This document shows, piece after piece, positions 32,710 to 42,879 of a DNA stretch of 64,000 bases. The position numbers and the translations under genes are program-made. Location of the stretch: positions 22,247,501-22,311,500 of the forward strand of contig CM069878.1 in NCBI GenBank assembly GCA_036172665.1, read 5' to 3'. Below the pieces are notes generated by a model. It had not been told where the DNA came from and did no database searches. It saw only the letters and a list, made by a program, of their open reading frames with translations. Each line of letters begins with the position of its first letter. Position 1 is the stretch's first letter. This DNA is from Prosopocoilus inquinatus (Eukaryota; Arthropoda; Insecta; Coleoptera; Lucanidae).

Positions 32710-33560
32710 TCTGACATTACTAATGAAATGACGTTTTACTGCTGAGCCCTGTCCATGTTAAATATCTATCACATCTAGGGTCCCTAGTACACACAATGTA
32801 ATTTTAATCAAATCGTTTTTAAATATCAATGTGAGAGATCAGCTTTTTGTCCGCAAGTATACTATCTCCCAACCCCCATCTAAGAACCATCGCCGTTTCA
32901 TGACAGACCACAACCTGGCTCGTGTACGAAGCTGCTTTTCTGTGTCATATTCACAATAGTTATTTACTGTAATCGCATTAAGATAGCAACAGTATTGCAT
33001 AATGCGGCAGAAAAAATTCAAAGTAAAGTGATACTTTGCGTTCAAGATGTTTCCACCATATTTTATTTATTTCTACGTGTTTCTAAGAAGAATTATTTTA
33101 TTTTATAGTTAAAACTGTAAAGATTCTTTCACTTACTAATCTCACAGGTATAAAAATTATGGAAAATGCCTGTCCGTTACGAACTACATCTGGCGTAGCA
33201 AACCGTTTCTTCCTTATTTTTACAGTGCGTTCCTTGCCGCATGCATCACTTCAGGATGTTAATGTAATTCTTTATCCTGTCTGTGTGGGGTTTGTTCCAG
33301 CGGTAGATTCTGACTAGTTTGGAATCGTCAAAATCAGTTGTGGTTTTAACGATTCCACTTTAATGACTGTATGTTTTTAACGATTTCGAACCAGTCAGAA
33401 ACTGGAAACCCGTGCAATATCATATGTGCCACGTTTGTCATTGTGCACTCAGTTTTGTGATACATTGAGTAAATGTGATACATCACATTTACTCAAAAAA
33501 AAGAGGCAATCAAAAAACAACCAGTAAGAGAACTGATTGTTTTGCTGAATACCCATTTTA
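32710..33560. other. No gene; 32-bp palindrome at 33465-33496
   Basis: TTGAGTAAATGTGATA and its complement TATCACATTTACTCAA-type arm form a compact hairpin (33465-33496). Otherwise there are short frames only. Confidence 0.4.
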
Positions 33561-34450
33561 TATTATTATGAATTCTCTTTGTGGTGTTTTCGGCTTACCC
33601 GTATATTGGAGTTATTTGTTTCATGGTCTCAAATTCTTTATTACAATCTTCTTTTTGTATGGGTATTCTTTCGAGCCTGTAAAATAACCTGTGAAATCTG
33701 TCATACTAATGTTATTTTTAATATTGTGATGCTAATCAAACCTATGAACTTTCTGCTATCTTGTTTTTTTATGAAGGCTAGGCCCAGATAATGAATTTTG
33801 TTTATTTCTTCCTAGTATGTACATTTATATTGTTGTATTTCTTTTAGATATGTAATATGATTTCCATCTGCTTATTTGTATGTTGCTGATATGGTAAGTA
33901 GCTCAAGCGGTCTTACTGTTGTACTTTTCGCCGATTCTTCTTGTCGAATAATATCTTTTAACGCTCTGTGAATCCTATTATATTATTACTTTCCTTGTCG
34001 ATTTTGCGCATAGTTCTTAAATTTCTCGAGGATTTATACTCAACTTCACTAACTCATTTCTGAGCTCCACTGCAGAAATTGGAGTAGTTGTTTCATTGTA
34101 TCAAGAATCTTCTGTTTGCATGCATATTCTCTCTAATCTCTAAAATAATCTGTGGTGTCTGGCATGCTAATGTTATTTTTAGTATTGGGATGTTAATCTG
34201 TGCACTTTCTGTAAATCTGAATTGAAATTTATCTTGGTTTTCATTTCGACTACGTCCAGGTAATTAATTTGCTTATTTGTTTGTTCATGATATGTAAATT
34301 TTTTATAGAATTATTATTTTTATTTTCTTTTATCAATGTAATTCAATTTACATTTGCTTATACGTTTGCTAATATGGCAAGTATCTCAATCATTCTTACT
34401 TTTATTCTTTTTGAAATTTTCTCCTTGTTGAAGAATATCTTGTCCTCGTA
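33560..34450. repeat. Two diverged tandem repeats of about 450 bp, T-rich on the + strand
   Basis: The segment 33690-34000 realigns with 34150-34450 and its continuation after 34876. Shared words are TGTTATTTTTA, ATGCTAATC/ATGTTAATC, GCTTATTTGTATGTTGCTGATA versus GCTTATACGTTTGCTAATA, TGGCAAGTATCTCAA-type, AATATCTT and GCTCTGTGAATC/GCTCTGTAAATC. Short minus-strand frames (FFNKEKISKRIKVRMIEILA near 34420-34360) faintly resemble a retroelement C-terminus, but I would not call a gene. The second repeat is split by the element at 34453. Confidence 0.5.
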
Positions 34451-34452
34451 TA

Positions 34453-34875
34453 CAGGGTGATTCAGAATAAGTGCCCGACCCGTCAGTTGCGTTTCACTAA
34501 GGTCTTGCAAGTGCGAAATTGCAAGAAATAAATATATCAGAGGCATTTCGAAAATCAACCTCTGAATCTAAAATGGAAATCATAATTTATTTCTTACGTG
34601 TACATGGACAAGAGCGAAATTCGAATGAATGAATTGCGTTTATACATTTTTTTCGCAGAAAGTCATAAATAAAGACGTTTTCCAGTTCCATTTCAAGGTA
34701 AACGTTAGTCTTTCGTTCTATATCAAGCGAGTTTGATGTTTTTGTGACGCAGTACAGCTGTACTAGTGCTAAAACTATGCATATTTGACCCCCTACGCAT
34801 ATAGCCTTTTTGTTTTCTTTTTTGGTGGGTACTACCTGAGGTTGACGGGTCGAGCGCTTATTTTGAATTACCCAG
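34453..34875. mobile_element. TIR element (423 bp) with TATA duplication, nested in a repeat
   Basis: Ends CAGGGTGATTCAGAATAAGT and its inverse ending AATTACCCAG, followed inward by GCCCGACCCGTCA / TGACGGGTCGAGC, give inverted repeats of about 33 bp. TATA lies at 34449-34452 and 34876-34879. The flanks rejoin into the repeat described at 33560-34450, which is positive evidence for insertion. No transposase. Confidence 0.8.
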
Positions 34876-34879
34876 TATA

Positions 34880-36420
34880 TTTTCGTTGCTCTGTAAATCT
34901 TACTGCTATTATTTTATTCCTTTCAGGGAGATTGTCATTACTTGCACAATTTTTATGAACACTCAACTTTACTTCCTACTCATTCACATTCCACAATTGT
35001 GGTGTAGTAGAATTAATTTTTCGTTCCTCCTTTCAGTTTTATTTAGTTTGTTAATATTCTCTAATATCTTTTCCAGACATATTTCAGGATTTTCTCCACT
35101 ATTTGTCTTTTTGTGGTTTCTCACTATTAATACTTTATTTATTTCCGTTTCTAAACTGTGAAAACTAGTCAGATCCACTATTATTACTAGCAGGGTATGC
35201 ACTTAGACATCGTAACAAACGTAAAATTAAAAAAGAATGACTAGACAAAATGTACAAGATACATACGTATTGAGAAATTTAATAAAAATTTCAATTTGTC
35301 AAAGATTCAATACGGAAAATTTAATGAATTAATAGAAACCATATGTAACAAATTCGACATGGACAGTCATATTGGGCTTAATGTTGTAATCACGTCAATA
35401 TTAAAATAATTCCACGGTTGCTTTGAGAAACCCTGATGTGTCTAAAACGAAATTAGGAGATCTATGATAACATGATATTTTATGAAAGAATTACTACAAA
35501 AAATACAAAAATAAAAGCATTAAGTGAACTGAAAATACTGAAATAATTAAAATAGGAAAAGGAAAGGACGACGGGTATTTTATCACGTCGATGAATTTAA
35601 GAATAACATGTGGTATATAAAGCACATTAAGCGTCGTACATCGTCATTGTTGGGCTAAATTTATTATTATCAGCCAGATGCACTGTCTTACAGAAAAAGA
35701 AATAAAACAGTGCAGAAATACTATACATAGCTTGAAACCTGATTTCAAAGATCGGGCCCTCATTCGCATACGCAGCATAAGCGACATTCCGAAGGTTTTT
35801 TGCTGATGTGAAACACATGTGCGCCGGTTACATTCAGGAATAAACCACGGCGTCCTACTACATCATCGCAGTCCTTAATAACCCCATAATACGATTATCT
35901 AATCAGGCACAAAATAATAGTAGGGTTTCCAGTCGTAATTTAATAAGGATCAAATAAATTAATATCCCTAATGTACCTGTACGCCTTGCTCCCCAAACTA
36001 TAAATGACACCTGCAACCAGAATTAACTTATGCCTACCTGAGGAGGGTGCTGTTTCAAACGTAAGGGGATGATTGCAAAAAACGGAGGAATTATTTATAG
36101 ATCTTTAACTTAAGTTAATGGAACTATTTCTTTGCCTAAATGTTTATTACCCACAGATCCTGTCACCTCTTGATACTGTCAACACTGGAAGTGGTTTAAA
36201 AAAACTGCCCTACCTTCATGCTAGGGAATATATGTATGTTCTGGTTAAAGTTTCTTAGCTTTTTATGATTAAAGTCAAGTGTTGTAAAATTGAGATATGG
36301 AAAGTACAGATGAAAAATGAGACATCAAATAAAATTGGTAAAATAATATAATCCGATACTGCCGACAGTTTTCTTATTATAAATACTTTATTACTTATTT
36401 ATTAGCTTGCAATTAATAAA
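34880..36420. other. No gene recognised
   Basis: T-rich then A-rich sequence. Overlapping opposite frames at 34886-35161 (+) and 34984-35202 (-) have low complexity. The 63-codon frame at 35627-35818 has no domain. Confidence 0.45.
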
Positions 36421-36654
36421 TGTTGAAATGAGACATTTTTAGAACTTTCAATTTTTTAATGTGTTAGAGTCCTTCAACCGAATTGATGAAATTTTTGTAA
36501 GAGGTAAATTATGATGAAACTATTGACAACTTAAAAACATACAAAAATACCTTTAAAAAGGTGAAAATAAATAAAAACTGTGTCTCATATTTAATCCCGA
36601 AAAAGTCTGAAAATGAGACATGTCAGGTTAAATATCATAAAATGCATGTATTAA

Positions 36655-36764
36655 GGGCCGGTTGCTCAGTCACTCTTTAATGTTAGCTTCAGTTAGCTTC
36701 CATCTATTCCTAGGTAACAAAAAAACTGAAGATTAAAGTGAAACTGTGACTGAGAAACCCGGCC
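36655..36764. mobile_element. Harbinger-type MITE (110 bp), TAA duplication
   Basis: Ends GGGCCGGTTGCTCAGTCAC and GTGACTGAGAAACCCGGCC, with CTTTAATGTTAGCTTCAG / CTGAAGATTAAAG inside. TAA lies at 36652-36654 and 36765-36767. GGGCC-type ends with a 3-bp TWA duplication are characteristic of PIF/Harbinger elements. Confidence 0.8.
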
Positions 36765-36765
36765 T

Positions 36766-36866
36766 AACAGTCATGAGCGACCTCTAGTAAAATTTATAAA
36801 AAAATGTATTTAATAGAATTAAATACATTTTTTTATAAATTTTACTAGAGGTTGCTCATGACTGTT
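36766..36866. repeat. Hairpin with 49-bp arms and 3-base loop
   Basis: Left arm 36766-36814 (AACAGTCATGAGCGACCTCT onward) and right arm 36818-36866 are complementary with one mismatch (GCGACC versus GGTTGC). The loop is AGA. It adjoins the right arm of the larger foldback directly. Confidence 0.85.
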
Positions 36867-36989
36867 GTTTTTAAGTTGTCAATAGTTTCATCATCATTTA
36901 CCTCTTACAAAAATTTCATCAATTCGGTTGAAGGACTCTAACACATTAAAAAATTGAAAGTTCTAAAAATGTCTCATTTTTACACCACT

Positions 36990-37770
36990 TGACCCTAATT
37001 AGTGTAAACACTACTTAGGTATAAAACAGAAAAAAGTGATAAAAAGGGAATACTAAAGCAATAGTTCATTAAAACAAACAAAAAATTTGATTTTTAAAAT
37101 TTATTCAGGTATAATATAATTTTTCTTCACTGCTTGAAATACAGTCAGCATATTGAATTCGTTCTTGTGATAAAAAAAAAAACTAGCTAGAAATCGTTAG
37201 CAGATATTCAACAGCTTCCAAGATATCGATTATATATTAGAAATGAATTAAAGGATTGATAGAGTTCACGTTTGGTTAGATGAAACTTGAATTTCTTTTT
37301 TAGAACTTTAGCAATGAGTTAATTTCAGCTATAAGAAGTTCTTATAGTGAACTCGAGTTATCGAATTAAATATTTATAAATTTCAATACTTCTTTGAGAA
37401 CAGTGTTTATAAAGTAGCAATTAAAATTATATTAACAAATGCTAAGTCGAATGCGACTTCTTCGTTTTCCATGTTTTGAATTGTATTCCTGCACAAATTT
37501 GTCCAAAGATTGTAAAACAAAGTCAACTAGTTATGTTGCTAATGTGGCATTCATATTTGAATTGAATTAAGCAGCTTAAAAATCTTTAAGAATATGGACG
37601 GGGGTACAGGAAGGAATAATAAATACAATCAAATCGAGGGACCCTAATACACACTATCTTTCTCGAATTCTGTAGTCTTATTTTTTAGAAAGGTTATTAT
37701 TTAATAATAAAAACATCTGCTACGGTCACATTGATATAAAAAGTAATACGAACGAATTAAACCAGAGAAA
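36990..37770. other. No gene recognised
   Basis: AT-rich filler with A/T homopolymers. Confidence 0.5.
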
Positions 37771-37775
37771 ATTAA

Positions 37776-37910
37776 AGGCCACATTATACCTGCTGAGTGC
37801 TGTACTCGACCTATCTCTGGCGTATTCACTTGCTCCAATAACGGTTTCGCGGCCGAGTAATAAAGCGAGTGGCTCGGCCAAGCACTCGGCAGGTGTAGGT
37901 AATTCGGCCT
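37776..37910. mobile_element. Harbinger-type MITE (135 bp), TAA duplication
   Basis: Ends AGGCCACATTATACCTGCTG and the inverse of CAGGTGTAGGTAATTCGGCCT. Internal GAGTGCTGTACTCG and CGAGTGGCTCGG words pair. TAA lies at 37773-37775 and 37911-37913. The interior is clearly GC-richer than the flanks. Confidence 0.75.
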
Positions 37911-38102
37911 TAACTGTACTTCATTTTTTTTATTTAATTAAAACAACCTATTATTTGCACACGCGTAATTGGTACGGTATGTATTATAAAAAATTAATGT
38001 ACAAACACAAATGTCCATGTAACATATTGTAATTGTAATATAAACAGTGTACAAAAGAAAGAAATTCAAAGTTCAAAGTTGAGTATACCAAATAGAAACT
38101 GA

Positions 38103-39545
38103 AGTGATCGCCAAAAAGTCGGCATCAAAGAAGATCGTTATTTTTGATTTTTCGAAAAATTTTTTTCCGGTAATAATCTCTGCTTTTCTGAAATCCTATT
38201 TAGCCCCCGCCAGATATACCGAGTGAATTTTACTTAGAAAATTTCGAGTTTTCGAAGTGATCAAAATCGTAAAATTGTTATTACTCGGAAACTATTCAAG
38301 ATTTCAATGAGATTTCTTTAACCTAGATTAGTTTCACCTTATTCCATAACATCAAGGCCAGAAAACAGTTTACTTTTCTTTAATTTCCCGAGAAATTGAA
38401 GTTTTCAAGTTTCAGAATATTCTCAAAATTTCACGTACTTAAACTTAATTTCAGAGTTCAAGTTTTCTGGGGTAAAAATTTCAAATATTTATAATTGAAA
38501 AAAATAATAAAGAAGAATTTAGCTAAAAGTAATATTTTAACCTAATTTTTTCGTTTTTGATGCAAGATACTTTTTAAGAGAAATGTTTTTATTGATACCT
38601 AATGTGCACTTAAACGACTTCCAAACACTCTAATTTACCCCAGTAAATGACTTAGTTTCACAAAAACCCTATAAATGTTCTTTTACAGCTGGCTTAAATG
38701 AGGAGATTTTTTTTCTTATTTACTTTAATTGTTCAGTCAATTAAGTAGACAGAATATGAGACCGCCATGAATTGTCAATTGAAATTACTAAAGGCCTCTT
38801 TTATAAAACGAGTAAAGAAGACCTAAAATCAAAACAAAGGTGGTTTCTACATTTTTAAGTAGTTTAAAGTCAAGTCCTATTATTAAAATAGCTCTTTAGT
38901 AAAATGATTTGACAATCCGCAGCCATCTAAACAAGTGGTTAAGTGACACTTTCTGTTACGGAAAAAGTGTCAACTTTTTTAGTCGAACTTAAAGTTTTAT
39001 ACGAAAGTAGTGTAATGGGCACAACAGGAATAGATTAAAGTTTTTAGAAGTTCTTAAAAAATATGCAAAAATATTACTTTTCGCTAAATAATCAAATATC
39101 TAAACAAATAATTCATATTTCTTATTATTTTTTTCCAATTATAAATCTTCGAAGTTTTCGCCCTAAAAATATTAAATTCTGAAGTTAAGTTTTAGTGTGT
39201 GAAATTATGCGAATATTCTAAAAATTAAAAAATTCAATGTTAACGGAATTTAAAGAAAATCAAGTTATTTGCTGGTCTTAATGTTATCCAATAAGCTGAA
39301 ACTTACCCAATTTGAAGAAATCTCATTGAAGTCTTGACCAGTTTCTGAGAAATAACAATTTTGCGATTTGGACCATTTAAAAAAACTCTATTTTCTATAT
39401 GAGCAAAAATCACTCGGTATATCTAATAGGGACTAAATAGGTTTTTAGACAAGCAGAAATTATTGCCGGAAGAAATTTTTTCGAAAAATCTAAAATAAAG
39501 ATTTTTTCCATTTGTTGCCGACATTTTGGCTATCACTGTACGTAT
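38103..39545. mobile_element. Long-TIR element, 1.44 kb, arms about 440 bp
   Basis: The left arm from AGTGATCGCCAAAAAGTCGG (38103) to about 38550 is the inverse of the right arm from about 39080 to CCGACATTTTGGCTATCACT (39545), with scattered substitutions and small indels along the full length. Shared landmarks are ATATACCGAGTGA, AAAATTGTTATT, TTCAATGAGATTTCTT, ATTTATAATTG and AAAAGTAATATTTT. The core of about 530 bp has no open frame. The ends (CAGTGATNGCCAAAAWGTCGGCA) match the right edge of the mariner-type fossil at 19825-19852, so the two may share a transposase source. Confidence 0.85.
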
Positions 39546-39549
39546 AAAC

Positions 39550-40030
39550 AGGGTGCGTCGCCACAAGTAAATGGAAACCACACACGATTGTTCGCAATGC
39601 ATTCTGGGCGCAAAACGGAGTATCAATATATTATGACGCTCAATTTACAGTCGGAAGCAAAAAAAAATAGGCAAACTACAATTTCCTGTAATCATTCATT
39701 CTGAAAATGGTAGCGATTAAAGAAGACTTCACAGATAACACTTAAAAAACTTAAAAGCTTTCTAAATTAACAAATTTAAAACTTTGGTAAAATCTGCACT
39801 AAAAATGTGGGAAATATGCTCAGTTTATGAAATAGCGGGATTTTTAAGCGGACGCATAGCGTAAGTTGGGTTTATGAATACCGGCCCAAATCCTTTCAAA
39901 ATCCTTACACGAACAAATAATTGCTTTTGTGAAAAGAGCCATAATAAAATCTTCTCAGTCAAATTAAACTGAATTCTACAGCTAACTTTTTAATGTAAAT
40001 AAAATATTTATACCAAGCTCTAATTTCTTT
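39550..40030. other. No gene recognised
   Basis: AT-rich filler up to the mitochondrial insertion; no mitochondrial tRNA sequence is seen on this side. Confidence 0.5.
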
Positions 40031-40032
40031 TT

Positions 40033-40812
40033 CTAGGTACACCTTCCGGTATACCTACTTTGTTACGACATATCCCAAGTTGGGGTGGGAACGACGGGCG
40101 ATTAGAGCATTTCCCAGATATAAAATCAAATAAATTGAAATATTCAATTTCAAAATCCTCAGCATTAAACCCTTTAAAGATATTCAAATAACAACGATAT
40201 ACAAACTAAAAGAAAAAGTTCATTTAATCGTGGATTATCAGTTATAGGACAGGTTTCTCTATTTAGACCAAAACACCGCCAATTTTTTTAAATTTCAAGA
40301 ATATACTAATACTCATCAGGAGTGTGAATTTACATTTACAATAATAGGGTATCTAATCCTAGTTTACAATTAAATCTAATAGTATCTCTCCTAAAAACAA
40401 AATTAATCAATCGCAAAATTTCACCTTACGCGATCAACCTTACCCTTAAATATGAAGATTACTAACACCCGAATCAAATTTAGAAGTACATCATCTTTAA
40501 CCGCAACTGCTGGCACAAGATTAGTCTGTGCATTTTTACATATCTAATTCTCTAAGTCTCCTTAATCATTAAATTTAATCACTACGAAACCCTCTTCTGG
40601 TCTAAACTACGTATGCGAGCCCAATAAAAACCAATTTTTTTAGCCAGAATAAAACTTTAGTATTAAAAGACGCTTTACTAATCCACTTTTACTATATACA
40701 AACTTCCAGTCGTAATCAATTCCACCAAACAAGCTTAATTTCTAAATCTATCTCTCACCTGAGCAACTGAACCAAAAATTATTCAATTTACCGACATCAG
40801 TGTTATTTTAAA
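40033..40812 (-). pseudogene. Nuclear copy of mitochondrial 12S rRNA (NUMT)
   Basis: The minus strand reads as an insect-type small-subunit mitochondrial rRNA. TGTGCCAGCAGTTGCGGTTA lies near 40516-40497, AAACTAGGATTAGATACCCT near 40368-40349, and the segment with TTGGCGGTGTTTTGGTCTA near 40287-40265. CGCCCGTCGTTCCCACCCC follows near 40103-40085, and the 3' end GTCGTAACAAAGTAGGTATA-CCGGAAGGTGTACCTAGAA finishes at about 40033. About 780 bp is close to full-length 12S. Neither tRNA-Val (expected next to the 3' end) nor a control region is visible. Small departures such as CGCCCGTCGTTCC and a TAGAGC replacement of the usual GTGT words are consistent with decay or lineage differences. The 5' boundary is approximate. 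Confidence 0.92.
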
Positions 40813-40814
40813 CC

Positions 40815-41960
40815 TTCATTGAAGCCTATAGTGGTGTTACAAATTAGGGTCTATAGTAATCATTTTACTGCTGAGACTTATTATTTACAGCAATATGGTA
40901 TAAAATGACCTATGTACAAAGGTAAATAGGTGGTTCAGGAATCATTTCTGTAACTTCAAGTAGTAGAACAATCTGTTGATGTATTCGATATTCCTACTGA
41001 GATTTAATGCCAACGACATATTTGAATGTTTCAAATACTTAGCCGGAAGAGTGGCAAAATTCTACAAATTTGGTTAGTTACCGTTAGTCATTAAAAGAAT
41101 GTGTAGAATAAGTACAGTGAAGCATAAAAATTTTTCGAACTATTAACACTGAAAACGCCATTTTCTCATAAAAAACTTTTGGCTCCTATTAACCAATATG
41201 ATATCTTAGGTACATACATGAATTTGGACTTCTAGAAGAGATCGTTGTATGTTGAATGCCGAGTTTAAAACAAATACAACAAAGTAGTACTCCAAATAAA
41301 TTCTTAAATTCTTAAAGTTTCTAATACAAATCGGAGAATTTGTCTTGAAAAATAAAACTATTTCTTGCCACACAGTATAATAATAAACTTAATCTTCAAC
41401 ATTATTTCCTCGAACGCATTTATATTTCGTGTTAACACGATAAAGCAAGGAATGTCTGGATAATTGAAATAGCTAAATCTTGCGTGCGGAATTTCAGGAA
41501 TTGCAAAACATTTTAAAAAGTAACATCGGTTGGAAGTTGAAAAGTCGGAAATTCACCATTATAATACTCAGCTGCTTGTGTAAGCCTGCACACAAAGAGT
41601 TGCAAGCATGTATAATATAAATATACCGTAAACAGATATGTTTTTCAGGCTTAATTAATATTTGAAATGTAATATAAATGCCGTGACGCTGTGGTTTGTC
41701 TTGTGACATGCTTCCTTGTAACTTGATATATTTATGTATTGCGTTCATTTGGATTAAGACGGGTTCTTATTATTTTATTACGTTCATTCTAGCCACCGTT
41801 TCCTCGTGATTAATGTTACATGCGTGACGACATGAATTAAGTGTATTAATACATTTATTTTCTTTCCTTTATTTACACGTTTACACGAAAATTATAAATA
41901 AGTAATATATTAAATATTTCCTTAAGTATGTGAAATTTATATGTTAGTCTCATCAAGAAT
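40815..41960. other. No gene recognised
   Basis: AT-rich filler. The 84-codon minus frame at 41494-41748 has no recognisable domain. Confidence 0.5.
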
Positions 41961-42148
41961 GTTATATGGTGTCTTGTCTGTTTTCTTAATCCGCTTTTGG
42001 CCAAAACCTAATAATAAGATAGTTACAGCAGTGTAAGTTTCTTAATTTATTTTCTGATTTACACCCATATCTTCTGAATGAATAAAATTTACTTCACAAA
42101 ATGCAACTTTGTTATCAAATAAACTCTAAATTTATATTTACATTTTTT

Positions 42149-42190
42149 CAGTCCTGATGAAGCTATCAAACGATAGCGAAACGTAGAGTG
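42149..42190 (+). ncRNA. Hammerhead-like motif, family A
   Basis: CAGTC (stem I), CTGATGA core (42154-42160), an extra A, stem II GCTATC-AAAC-GATAGC (42162-42177), GAAA (42178-42181), ACGT palindrome (42181-42184), A at the cleavage position, GAGTG (stem I, one mismatch with CAGTC). The copy at 50637 has CACTC...GAGTG, a perfect stem I. One unpaired base between CTGATGA and stem II departs from the canonical hammerhead, so activity is uncertain. Motifs like this occur in the terminal repeats of Penelope-like elements. Confidence 0.5.
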
Positions 42191-42505
42191 TTCACCTTGA
42201 CAAAATGTCTACGTCGACCTGTTTTCTAGTTCTATTTTCATTAATCGGCTATTCTTAACAATATGAACCGCCGTTTTTAGATGTTAAAAGAAAAAATTAA
42301 ATATATAGTCATAACTTTCAGGAGACCACATTTATGTTTAATAGTTGTTTCATGTAAAGCGTCGTTCAACTAACTCTTAGATACTCTAAATTTAAAATTG
42401 AAATGTAAAATATTACTGCAGGTAGTAACTTTTGCTTGTTAATTAACTTCAATTTAAACTCTTGTAACTTGTAACAATATTCGTTAATTTTTTACCAAAA
42501 GTTTA

Positions 42506-42746
42506 TTAATTGAAATTAACCTCTGCCCGCAATAATTTATATATTTCGTAAGTATTTCAGCAGCTAAGCTGCCATCTTCAGTACGCTACCAACTTAAAAG
42601 CACTAAAAAGAACTAAAAACAACCTAATCATCGTTTTTAGATCTTAGTGCTTTTAAGTTGGTAGCATACTGAAGATAGCAGCTTAGCTGCCGAAATACGC
42701 ATCTATGGGTATATAAATTATTGTGGGCGGAGATTAATTTCAATTA
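42506..42746. mobile_element. Inverted pair of Penelope-type terminal units (family B)
   Basis: The unit CTTTTAAGTTGGTAGC, ACTGAAGATRGCAGC, TTAGCTGCCGAAATACG, then TATATAAATTATTGTGGGCG and GAGATTAATTTCAATT occurs on the + strand (42645-42746). Its complement occurs at 42506-42605, arranged head to head around AACAACCTAATCATCG. A single + copy lies at about 50480-50590. Each holds CTGAAGA, a stem GGCAGC-TTA-GCTGCC and GAAA-TACG. Tail-to-tail or head-to-head terminal units are a known habit of Penelope-like elements. Confidence 0.55.
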
Positions 42747-42879
42747 TCTCTTAAACCACAGTCTCCTTACTATTTTAGTTTTTTTTAAAGTTTATTTAGA
42801 GAAAGAAAACTTTTATCTGATCTCCTCTAGCCACCCTTTTAATTTCCTCAGTACGTTATGAGACACCCCCTATATTTTT

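Larger units (their letters stand above)
36426..36980. mobile_element. Large foldback element with 114-bp arms
   Basis: Left arm 36426-36539 (AAATGAGACATTTTTAGAAC through GACAACTTAAAAACA) is the near-exact complement of 36866-36980. Two younger structures sit between the arms: a TAA-flanked MITE (36655-36764) and a 49-bp-arm hairpin (36766-36866). There is no coding capacity. Confidence 0.85.
41965..42877 (+). mobile_element. TIR element family M4, copy 1, carrying two insertions
   Basis: Aligns in order with 49815-50412. Shared words are AAGATAGTTACAGCAGTGTA/AAGAAAGTTACAGCAGTTTA, CACAAAATGCAACTTT, AATAAACTCTAAATTTAT, AAAAGAAAAAATTAAATA, GTAACTTTTGCTTGTTAATT, CAAAAGTTTATT and the right end TTATGAGACACCC. 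Relative to the other copy it has extra sequence at about 42133-42198 (hammerhead-like family A) and 42506-42746 (inverted family B pair). The left end is eroded. Confidence 0.7.
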
